Assembly (NCBI GenBank): GCA_021018815.1
Contig: JAITYX010000028.1
Coordinates: 4,357,001-4,421,000, forward strand
From: Talinum fruticosum
Taxonomy: Eukaryota > Streptophyta > Magnoliopsida > Caryophyllales > Talinaceae
Direction: 5' to 3'
Length of the DNA stretch: 64,000 nt
The stretch's first letter is position 1, and each line of letters begins with the position of its first letter. Under the pieces are notes generated by a model, which searched no databases, was not told the origin of the DNA, and saw nothing but the letters and a program-made list of their open reading frames with translations. Positions 10,979 through 19,783 of this stretch are shown one piece after another. The position numbers and the translations under genes were made by a program.

Positions 10979-13900
10979 ATGAGTGGTGAGGGAATTTGTA
11001 AGCTGCGTATTTTCCATGGGGGGAATTTCAAAGAATTCCACACTTGATATATAGTGAGAATAAGATGGATGAGATACAATGTGATCCCGACTTATTGAGT
11101 GTTGGGGATGTGAAAGAGAATGTGGTAAACTTAGGTTATAGTGAAGAGAGAATAAAAAAATTTACTTCTGCAGGCCTGGATTAGGTTTTGAGGATAGTTT
11201 AGTAGCAATAGAAAGCGATGATGATATAGGGGAGCTGAGTGATATGTGCAAGAAAAATGAGTTTATATGCTTGTATGTTGACCACAATGACGATGCAATA
11301 GATGGAGGTGAAGAAACCGAACAGGGAGTGATGGTGGAGTAGGGTCGGATAATGATGGAGCAGTGGTCGATGATGATGATGATCCGTGGACGAGAGGATG
11401 ATGATGTTGATAATTCAGATGTTGAGGACAATGAATTAAGAGAGGTTAGGGAAAAGAAAAAGAAAATAAAGAGGAATTGGCCGCTAAGAGACAGGGTGGC
11501 GGTGATGCTCGAAACCGATGAGGAAGGAGTAGGTGAGGAAAATTATCATGATTCGGACAATGCGAGAGAATCCAAGTAGTGAAAGTGAACATGAGAATGA
11601 ATCAAAGAGGAAGAAGAGTGTCAAATACCCAAGACATAAGGGTAGTTCTTCAACCGAGCTTAAGGTTGGGCTTAAATTTTCCAACAAGGATGGTTTAGTA
11701 AAGGCGAGTTGAGAATTACAGGATTGTTAAAGGGTATCACCTTCAGGTCAAGAAGAGTGATAAAGTGAGGTATTAGGTGTGTTGTTTGGGTGAAAGCTGT
11801 GAGTGGAGGCTATGGGGATCACAGATTGGGAAGGAATTGTCATGGCGAGATAAAGACTTTGGATAAAAAGCACACATGTCCGCCTTTTAGTTTTGAGGCG
11901 GGGAAGAGGCATTTGTCTATTGATTGGTTAGCTAAACATTATAAAGAGACATTTAGAAGACAGACTCGCATTGACTGCGAGAGATCTTCAAGGCATAGTT
12001 AAGGATGAGCTTAACTATAATGCCACTTTATCTATGTGTTCTAGAGCTAGGAGAAGAGCTTTACAGATCAATTGTGGGTGATTATAAGAGTCAATTTGGG
12101 CAGCTCAGGGATTATGCTTGGGAGGTATACAAACAAAACCCGGGAACTTCTTTAAGAATAAGAACCTCTAAGGATCAGTAAGGGCAGTATATATTTAGGT
12201 TCTTATACATGTGCCTAGGGCCTCCGAAAAGGGCCTTCTTGGATGGTTGTAGGAGGGTGTTGTCTCTTGATGGATGTTTCTTGAAGGGTCCATGGGATGG
12301 TCAGCTCTTATGTGCGGTTGGCGAGAGATGCTAATGATCAAATGTACCCTGTGGCATGGGGTGTTACACAAAGTGAAAGCAAGGAAAGCTAGGGTTGGTT
12401 TGTTGATAAATTGGTGACTGATTTAGAAATTGGAAATGGATATGGATGGACTATTATCTCCGACCAGCAGAAGGTATGTTATTCTCATAATTGCGTTATT
12501 TAATTTGAGTAATATAATTATATTTTCTAACTTTTTGTATGTTGCAATAGGGGCTAATTGATGCAGTCTTGACTCGGATGCCTGAAGTCGAGCACAGGCT
12601 ATGTGCTAGGCATGTTTATGCAAATTTGAGGAACACTTGGAGAGGTGAACAAGTATAGGGAGGTGTTCTGGAAAATTGCAAAGTCAACTCATGAAGTGCA
12701 GTTGAAGAGATACATCAAAGAAATGCAAGACCTTGATGCAATCGCTTGGCGCTTTTAGAGAAAAAGGACCAAAGCATTTCTGCAGAGTATACTTCAAAAC
12801 ACATGCCAAGTGTGAATCAGTGGACAACAATACGGCTGAAATCTTCAATGGATTCATTATCAATGCTAGGTACATGCCTATTGTGTCAATGTTGAAGACT
12901 CGTTTATAAGGCAATCATGAAGAGAATTGCAGAGAAGAAAGAATGGACAGAACACATTTCTAATGCTTGTTGCCCCTAGGATATTAGAGAAGTTACAAAA
13001 GAGGAAGGAGAACTCAAGGTTTTGGGAGGCAATCGGGGAGGAAATGGTTTTTGTAGTGTTTGTCATGGCACAGTAAGAGTATGTGGTCAACTTGAATGAT
13101 AGAAGTTGTAGTTGAAGGTCATGGGAGATTAGTGGACTCCCTTGTGCACACTCCATTGCAGTGATGAGAGAGGAGAGGCTGGATCCTGTGAAGTTTGTGC
13201 TTGACTGCTACTCTACTGAATATTTGAAGATCACATACTCACACACTCTTATGCCAATCAAAGGAGAAGATATGTGGGAAGGCTGCCAGTGGTGAACTAA
13301 TAAGCTGCTCCAGCTTTTAAGCCAAAGAGGAAAGGGACTTCACAATTCGAAGAAGACCTGAAGCTTGGGAGCAAAGGAAAGGGGGTAAGAAAGGCAAGGT
13401 CAGCAAACATGGGCGAGATAATTCATTGTTCCAATTGTGGTCAAGCACGGCACAACAAGTCCACATGTACACAAAGAGTATCCAAGCTAAAGGTTTTCTC
13501 TATGCCTACTTGTTTGTGTGGTTGCGGTTTACTGCTTTGTTTTTTTTTTTTTTAATTTTGTTTGTTTCTTTGTGCTATTGGCCTGCTTGTTTGTGTGAGA
13601 AATTGGTGACTGATTGAGGTTGTGTTTGTGTGGCTATGTTAAGTGACTAAGGTTGTGTTTTTGTGGTTGTATTAAGTGAATAGGGCTGTCACGAGTCACC
13701 GAGGTTGTGTACCTGTAGTCGTATTTAGTGCTTGAGCTGTGTTAGTGATATGGTACTCATTGTTGTGATTTGTGTTTAGGTGAGAAGAAGGCCCGCACAA
13801 TCTGACCCATCCCAGCATCGAAGCAGGTCAGCCACCCCACATTGAAGCGGGTCAGCCACCCCACATTGAAGCGGGGCAACCTCGGTCACCCCAACCTAAG

Positions 13901-14033
13901 GCATCCCACACTCGACAAAAGGAGTCGGACTTCTCAAAAATCTATGCAGAAAAGGAGGAAATGTGATGCCTCCCCACAGCAACAACCTCGGCCATCTTCG
14001 GAAAATCCTTCTCAACCCCCCAAATTGAAATGA
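10979..14033 (+). pseudogene. mudrA-type MULE transposase, decayed
   Basis: Start chosen at the ATG just after a TTTTCAG splice-like site (MSGEGICKLRIFHGG). Blocks in order: an acidic linker; a MuDR amino-terminal domain around ELKVGLKFSNKDGL (about 11660) with HGEIKTLDKKHTC (about 11840); WLAKHYKETFRR (about 11930); the MULE transposase core with FLDGCRRVLSLDGCFLKG (about 12240) and TIISDQQKGLIDAVLTRMPE (about 12455-12590), interrupted by a 77-base GT-AG intron at about 12476-12552; then LCARHVYANLRNTW. A SWIM zinc finger (CRSWEISGLPCAHSIAVM, about 13110) and a CCHC knuckle (HCSNCGQARHNKSTC, about 13430) follow. A last exon from about 13781 encodes a Pro/His-rich tail with a repeated 24-bp unit. 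Several stops and frameshifts (for example near 11710, 12000, 12655 and 12905) rule out an intact enzyme. Confidence 0.85.
13805..13875 (+). repeat. 24-bp tandem repeat in MULE transposase tail
   Basis: The unit AGCGGGTCAGCCACCCCACA occurs twice in tandem, with a third partial copy, and encodes repeated SATPHxKR-like residues. Confidence 0.75.
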
Positions 14034-14840
14034 CTGATCCACCCATAAAGAAGAACTTTCATGTAAGAGCTAGGCTACCCAAAACTACCTCTGCCCCATC
14101 TTCTTCTACTCCATCTCGCTTCAAGAAAAAATGTGTCCTCTGCACCGGTAGCACCACATCCAACAACTACATCATCACGAAGAAGAAGTCCACCAAAAGT
14201 TAACCAACTAGGAGGTCAAACCGAATCCGGAAATGTGCAAACCCAAGTCGGACATATGTGGTGCTTGGATAAATGATGTGTTTCAGCGAGCAACTTTTGT
14301 TTTCTTTTTCCTATGAAACAGTTAGGCTCCAATGTTAGGAGATATGTAATTTGTGGTAATTTTTTACATACTTATGTGGTTGCCAATTTCAACTTTCCTC
14401 TTGTTTTTATTGTTTTTTTACCAAACTGTGTCCAAGTTGGACATTTTGTACCCATTACATATCTCAATATATGAAAGTCGGTTCTAAATTAAGCCAATTG
14501 TTTCCAAGTTAGCAAACAAATCAACCCAAAATTCAGCCAATTGTTATATATTTAAGCACATTAATATCTTCACTCATGTACCCAAAATGGAGACAATTAT
14601 ATCCGAACATGTATATAAACGAGAAAACACAAAGGGAGACAATTTCACAAATGTCAAAACACCTTCATCATTCATTCATTTTTCATTTAGGCTACAACAT
14701 TCGGGCATAATTCAACAACTACAACTTAACAACAACACACATCACTCATAATTCATTCAGCCTTCACATTCGAGCTACAACTCCACCTCCCAAACCCTTA
14801 CCAAATGCAAACATTATAGTTATGAAAATTATGCTCCACA
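14034..14840. other. Non-coding spacer between convergent MULE genes
   Basis: AT-rich, with no recognisable frame. It probably holds the 3' ends of the two convergent MULE genes. Nothing else was seen. Confidence 0.4.
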
Positions 14841-15194
14841 TTACAATTTTCTCCCTCTGTTGATGCCTTCGACTACCATCTTCATCCTTCTATACTTCTC
14901 TTTTACAACCTTCAAACTTTCTTCATCAATTTCTCCGATTCTCTCGAACAGTCTCCAGCTTCTCTTTCTCTGCGAGTCAATGCCTCGTTTTTCGAGTATC
15001 AATTCAACCACCATCGATTTCACCCTTTCACATAAAGATTCGTCCACCCACCTAAAGTATCCACAATCTGCAAGCGTGCCACACCTTGAGCACCTTGCAA
15101 ACCTCCTACCAGGATTCTTCGTCGTCATGCTTATGTAAATTTCACATCTTTCGCCACAACTGCAGGAGCTTTCAACTTCGAGAAACAGGGGCAA
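14841..15194 (-). CDS. GRF-type zinc-finger protein carried by the MULE
   Basis: A 117-residue open frame on the minus strand, convergent with the transposase and close to the right TIR. Residues 10-60 hold a GRF zinc finger: SCSCGERCEIYIS, then TTKNPGRRFARCSRC, then CGYFRWVDE. The Cys residues and the NPGRRF core are intact. The carboxy-terminal half is charged and probably helical. GRF fingers bind single-stranded nucleic acid in other proteins and are frequent in small plant transposon-borne genes. An upstream overlapping frame (15322-15131) starts MSQSDSRSPKK, as many plant GRF proteins do, so the true start may be there with one frameshift. The frame is uninterrupted, unlike its neighbour. 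Its function in the MULE is unknown; a mudrB-like accessory role is only an inference from position. Confidence 0.65.
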   Translation of the reverse strand: MPLFLEVESSCSCGERCEIYISMTTKNPGRRFARCSRCGTLADCGYFRWVDESLCERVKSMVVELILEKRGIDSQRKRSWRLFERIGEIDEESLKVVKEKYRRMKMVVEGINRGRKL

Positions 15195-15474
15195 CTCTTA
15201 CACGCTTTCTTGGGGCTACGACTGTCGGATTGAGACATGATTGCAGCAATTTGACTTCGATTCTTCTTCGATTTCATGACACAAACCCTAAATCCTCTCC
15301 GAATGTACCCAATTTCACTCAATTCCCTGTTATGTGGTTTTCTTCCTCAAACCCTAGCTTTTCAATTTAGGGGTGGAAGTTGCAAATGAACACCGAATTG
15401 GAGGAATTCGTTGCAATATATTTAATACTCGTAACAGTTCAAAAAAAAAACAATTAATTAGTTTTCTCTACCGG

Positions 15475-15630
15475 TTAGCTGGGTATTTACTGGCCTCAGC
15501 CGGTCACTTTACCCTCCAGTGGCTTTTTTTACCGTAATTACTAGCTTAGTGGCAGACGATTACTATCGATTAAATTAGTGGCATTTGTGACAATTTTAGA
15601 GAGTTTAAGGGTAGTTTAATCCGAGCACTC
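15475..15630 (-). repeat. MULE right terminal inverted repeat
   Basis: Reverse complement of 10294-10450. It ends in CCGAGCACTC followed by the duplicated target TAACACAATT. Confidence 0.92.
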
Positions 15631-15774
15631 TAACACAATTGCACATTTTTCTTTTCAAATTCATTCACAAACAACATTAATTTACAACAAATTATATAAT
15701 TCATCAATTTGAAGTTACATTATTAAAAACCCTAAATCTAATAACAATCAAGAAAACAATACCTTCAAACTAGG

Positions 15775-16095
15775 CGGCGGTGACGTCGGGACGGGCGTGC
15801 GGCGGCAGGAAGGGTGGTGGCGACGGCGGCGTCCTTCGAGGTGGCAGCAGCGGCGGCACATGGGCGGGAGCAACCAAGGAGAACTCACCCGTCTTTGGCC
15901 TTCAAGTTCCTCATTCGGCGGACGAAGGGCGGCGGACGGAAGGAGGGGCGGCCGAAGACGGCGGCGGCGGCGAACCGGCGGCGGGAGGAGGTTGTCGACG
16001 GGTCGGGCACTCTCGCTCGCAAATTCACTCGAAGTCCTCTCTCTCTCTTCGCTTTCGGTTATTCGGTCCGGCCGAAAGGCCGGATCTCGATTTTA
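15775..16095 (-). other. GC-rich CACTA leader
   Basis: A strongly GC-rich block (GGCGGCGG-type words) sits in otherwise AT-rich DNA, between the MULE and the promoter-proximal subterminal repeats. GC-rich untranslated leaders next to the 5' end are known from En/Spm-type elements. Open frames on the + strand here are composition artefacts. Confidence 0.6.
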
Positions 16096-16435
16096 TTCAA
16101 CTTAGCAACGGAGCAGTCTGTCGCTCTTCCGTCGCTAATAAAAAAATTTTCATTAGCGACGGACTATTCCGTCGCTAACGACTAAATTAATTTAATTAAT
16201 TTTTTTTTTTGGTTTTCCTAGATCCGAAAATCCGAAATACCCCGACTACGGATTAGCGATGGAATATTCTGTCGCTAATTACATCGGCGACGGATATTTC
16301 CGTCGCTAATTCCAAATTAGCAACGGATCCATGTTTCCGTCACTTGTTTGACATAGTTGCCAATTTTTGTCGGTTTCAGCGTTGATTCCGTCACTATGTG
16401 GCGACGGAACTGTATCCGTCGCTATTTAACGAGTT
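16095..16435. repeat. CACTA subterminal repeats (promoter-proximal end)
   Basis: Repeated TTAGCGACGGA / TCCGTCGCTAA units reach to within about 15 bases of the right terminus. In En/Spm-type elements this end also holds the transposase promoter, which agrees with both transposase relics pointing away from it. Confidence 0.85.
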
Positions 16436-16446
16436 TTGTAGTAGTG

Positions 16447-16449
16447 TCT
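16447..16449. repeat. CACTA target-site duplication, right (TCT)
   Basis: TCT directly follows GTAGTAGTG and matches 3177-3179. Confidence 0.85.
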
Positions 16450-18120
16450 TCCTAAATTATAAAATAGCATCCCGGGGATTCTAAAATTAATTTCTAAAAT
16501 AAAATTAATAAAATGGCTAATCATTATTCTATTTAAGCCGCTTTAATTGAATTATCAAAATCGAAAATCTTGATAAGAGGTACATCCCCATCTTTAATAA
16601 ACTTTAAAAATCATCTTCAAAAAGAATTTTCAAAAAACTAAAGAGACCCGATATTCATGGGGAAACACGACCTTAGATCGGCCCCCTCCCTATGGGGCGG
16701 ACGAGTCGGGGCCGCTAGTTCCTATGGTTTCTTATTTCAAAACGGAATTGTCCGTGTTAATTCTAAGATAGCCGGATTTATTAATTTGAAATTAATCAAA
16801 TTGACAAACAACTGAAATATGTTTAAATAACTCTTGAACTTAATTCAATCTCATTTACTCTTTGAGTTTAGACATAAATGAAATTTGAATATATTGAATA
16901 TTGGACTTCGAAAAATTCCATTTTAATAGATTAAGGAATTTTAGTTGTTAATTGATTTATTTAAGACTTATCCTTATCTAACCATGGACTAAAGTATTTT
17001 TATACTTTGAGTACCATTTGTAATTTATTTTTCCAGATTTACTAAAGCTGAATATTCTCATATTAAAGAAAAACCAATAGGCTTCTTACCATTTCAAGAC
17101 AGCAGACGAGAAAAGCCACTATTTCCGGGTAGACTCGGACACTCGTGTCGGGCTATTTGTTTTCATTTTCGGTAACTTTCGGTTTTTGAGTCTAACGAGT
17201 TGTTTATACCCTGGTTTTCGGATGCAATAAGTAGGTAGAGCTGCTTTTTAAGTTTACAACCTATGCTCTACGGATACATTCGCAACAATTCTATTTATGA
17301 GGACTTAGACTATCCGTAGTAACGGGTAGGCGACCCGAAGCCCAAGCCCAAGGCACAATGGATTTCTACCATACTTCCTATGAATTGAAGCCTTGATTCA
17401 AGACTTACAAGATTGTTGGAGCCGAGAACTCGACTCTTGTACTCTTACTTCTAACTTACAAATTTAGTTCATACTTTAACTTTACGAGTTGTAATCTCTT
17501 GTAACAAAAAGTCTTGTAATCTCTACTCTTCCTCATTTACTTTTTGTTTTTTCCTCCGAATGAGATGTAAGGATTAACTCGGTTCGGTTGTCCCAATCTG
17601 TAAGGGTTAAGGGTTAACTCGGTTTGGAAGTAATAGCACGAGATAAGGTAACTTCTATGTCAAGAAAAACATGTAATAGAATTGTCTAAGGGAGCAATTC
17701 TAGGAGTCGATCCTTTGTATTTTGTGGATTAAAAATAGTGGATTTTATTTGGTGTCCGGAATGACAATGTCCATGATTTTCTACCCTAGGAGGGTTTATC
17801 TTTTTCGAGTCAATCTAGGCTGACCAATTCATTCTTGTGAGTTCGACCTTTCACAAAGACTTTTCAAATTCAACATTATTTCTTCATCACCCTGTTCACT
17901 TCCCTCTAGGGTGACTTAGACTCGTTATTCTAAACCCTCGGGAAGTATTCAAGAAATACAAGTCTCCAATTGTTTGGCTTGCGTCGTCACGTTGACTCTC
18001 CTCAAAAGAGATCGATGGAGAAGGATTAAGCTTACGGTAACAAATCTTCTTCAAGCATTTAGGGTCAACTTCACTTCTTATATTTCAACACCGCCTTGTC
18101 AAGGGTTGCTCCTCCATGAT
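16450..18120. other. Unassigned intergenic DNA, probably old retroelement sequence
   Basis: No coding frame of note. The sequence before the CACTA insertion continues here. Parts, such as the GACCCGATATTCATGGGG to GGGGCCGCTAG stretch at 16650-16720 and GTTCGACC-type words near 17840, look like LTR or leader sequence, but no pair of LTRs was found. Confidence 0.3.
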
Positions 18121-18129
18121 CGAAGTACA

Positions 18130-18450
18130 CTCGATATATTATTATAGTTTTTGTAAAGAACCGTAGTAATAGACCAAGTCATCCAAAATGATCGGAGAAG
18201 TTGTAAATTGTTTTGGAACACTTGGACCTATTACTACGGTTTCTATCCGTAACCGTAGTAGTAGGTCTAGCTTGACTTTTTACTATAGTTTTAGCCCGAA
18301 ACCATAGTTAAAAGTCGATTCCTTTTCGAGATTTTTACAAAAATGCCACCACCTCATTGTTTTACTATGGTTTTCTTCATTATCGTTGTAAAAGTACCGT
18401 AGTTAAAAGTCATTTATATAGTAGGGTTCTCCCATTGAGCCATAGTAACA
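18130..18450. repeat. Cluster of repeated ACCGTAGTAA / TTACTACGGT motifs
   Basis: About eight direct and inverted variants of ACCRTAGTWA (for example CCGTAGTAATAGACC, TTACTACGGTTT, ACCATAGTTAAAAGTC, TACCGTAGTTAAAAGTC) are packed in 320 bases. Alternating-orientation short repeats are what CACTA subterminal regions look like, but no CACTA terminus was found, so this is at most a fragment. Confidence 0.5.
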
Positions 18451-19140
18451 GGTGATTTTTTTTTATTATAAGTTTTAAATCATTAACATACTCATAATTT
18501 GTTGACTCTGAATCACAACTAAATTAAATAATTTTAATGAAAGTTTTAATCTTGAATTATTTTACACAATTAGAGTACTAAATGACAGCATTTTACTCAT
18601 AGTTCAACCCAACATTTCAAATTCTTCAATTATAAAAACCCTATAACTAATTATTTCAGTGGATTAGAAAATTATTGAATTTTTTAAATAACTTTTAATT
18701 ATTTCTTTTTATTTTTACAATAATTAACTTTTTTTAATTATTTTTTAGTAATCTTCTTAACAAATAACAATTAATTAAGTTCAATATAATTACATGTCAT
18801 TAAATTATAACATAATTATTTGGAAAAAAGGCTATTATTAACATAAACTCAAAATAATAAATTAATCATTTAATGTTTTTATCAAATTATTCAATTATTA
18901 ACAAATTTTAAAATAAACTTAATTTAATAATTAAATTTAATAAATATTTTAAATGAAACCTATTTATAATATAAATTAAAAAGAAAAGCTTCTCTAAATT
19001 GATATAATTGATAATAAGAACTCAAATGAATTGACTCCCTTACCCGTATAACATTTTAGCTAACTCAGTAAAAATTACTTTCATTGAAAATAGCCTTAAT
19101 TTCGCCATTACGTTTGAACAGCTGACCTGGTCCTCCATCA
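18451..19140. other. AT-rich upstream region of the bHLH gene
   Basis: Very AT-rich, without recognised genes or repeats. It could hold distal promoter elements. Confidence 0.4.
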
Positions 19141-19163
19141 TCGCCATCCACTTGCATCCTATT

Positions 19164-19210
19164 GCCCAATATTCTATACCCCTTTTTCCCAAACGTCATA
19201 TTATATATGC
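19164..19210 (+). promoter_or_regulatory. Candidate core promoter of the bHLH gene
   Basis: A CCAAT box lies at 19166-19170 and a TATA-like TTATATATG at 19201-19209, about 200 bp upstream of the start codon at 19409. The interval in between is C/T-rich, as many plant 5' leaders are. The transcription start is inferred near 19235, not demonstrated. Confidence 0.5.
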
Positions 19211-19408
19211 AACTGTATCTCCCCCTTTTAATTTATTTTTAATTCCCCCTCCCCCACCCCCTAAATTTCCTTAAATAATTACGCCTAATGAAGACTTAAA
19301 CTTGACTTACCATTTCCTTCGAATTATATAATACTAACCTCCCGATTCCCCCTTTCTCAATCCCGCCCCTTGTTCCCCCCTCCCCCTCTCTCCTCGAAGC
19401 TGATTCCA

Positions 19409-19783
19409 ATGTACTCCTCCTCATCGTCATCCTCCCAACAACAGTCTTCCAACAACAACAACAACAACAACAATCTCCTCCGGTACGGCTCAGCACCGTG
19501 CTCGCTCTTCTCTAACGTGGTGGACGCCGTGGTGGGAACGAGTCACGGCCAGCACCAACACCGACAACAACAGCAGCACCAGCTCTTCGACTCGCTCAAC
19601 GAGTCGGGTCAGCCGAAGATGAGCGAGCCCTCGAAGAACACGCTGTCCTTGCTGAGATCGTACGGCCTGGAGAACGACGATGGGATGAACATGAATTCCG
19701 CGGCGCCCTCGTCTTCCACGTCCAACTTGATTCGCCATAGCAGCTCCCCGCTGGCTTTCTCGATCACCTCACCTCTGAAATCG
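19409..19783 (+). CDS. bHLH gene exon 1
   Basis: ATG at 19409 opens 125 codons: [12 protein letters not shown], a run of eight Asn codons, LLRYGSAPC, a His/Gln-rich stretch and LIRHSSSP. The donor is TCG|GTACGC. The frame stays open past the donor to 20008, so a retained intron would add about 75 unrelated residues. Upstream in-frame TTG codons are not needed as starts. An alternative donor at GCC|GTCGTT (exon end 19790) would fit a different exon 2 acceptor. Confidence 0.88.

Larger units (their letters stand above)
10294..15630 (+). mobile_element. Mutator-like element (MULE), 5.3 kb, nested in the CACTA
   Basis: Terminal inverted repeats of about 150 bp begin GAGTGCTCGGATTAAA on the left and end TTTAATCCGAGCACTC on the right. 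They stay nearly identical inward through GTAATTACGGTAAAAAAGCC to GGCCGGTAAA. The flanks are TAACATAATT (10284-10293) and TAACACAATT (15631-15640), a 10-bp target duplication with one mismatch, in the 9-11 bp range of MULEs. It carries a broken mudrA-type transposase on the + strand and a convergent GRF zinc-finger frame on the - strand. The close similarity of the two TIRs suggests insertion after the CACTA had already landed. Confidence 0.93.
3180..16446 (-). mobile_element. CACTA (En/Spm) DNA transposon, complete ends, 13.3 kb
   Basis: The left end reads CACTACTAGAAAA and the right end TTTTGTAGTAGTG, the canonical CACTA inverted termini. The 3-bp target duplication TCT lies at 3177-3179 and 16447-16449. 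Both subterminal regions carry many direct and inverted copies of TAGCGACGGA / TCCGTCGCTA (3195-3490 and 16095-16430), the arrangement expected for transposase binding sites. Coding remnants are TNP2-like (5990-9632) and TNP1-like (3755-5660), both on the minus strand, so the transcriptional 5' end is the right end next to a GC-rich segment. A MULE (10294-15630) interrupts it between the TNP2 start and the right end. Without the MULE the element is about 7.9 kb. Stops in both genes make it non-autonomous. Confidence 0.93.

Noticed and set aside
13500..13780. A 63-residue hydrophobic frame (13426-13617) considered as a separate membrane protein.
   Set aside because: Its first part is an out-of-frame read of the transposase CCHC exon and the rest is T-rich intron sequence ending in TGTTTAG.
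15780..16185. Three long overlapping + strand frames with Gly/Arg-rich translations.
   Set aside because: They overlap in all three frames, result from the GC-rich CACTA leader and run into the subterminal repeats. No domain is recognisable.
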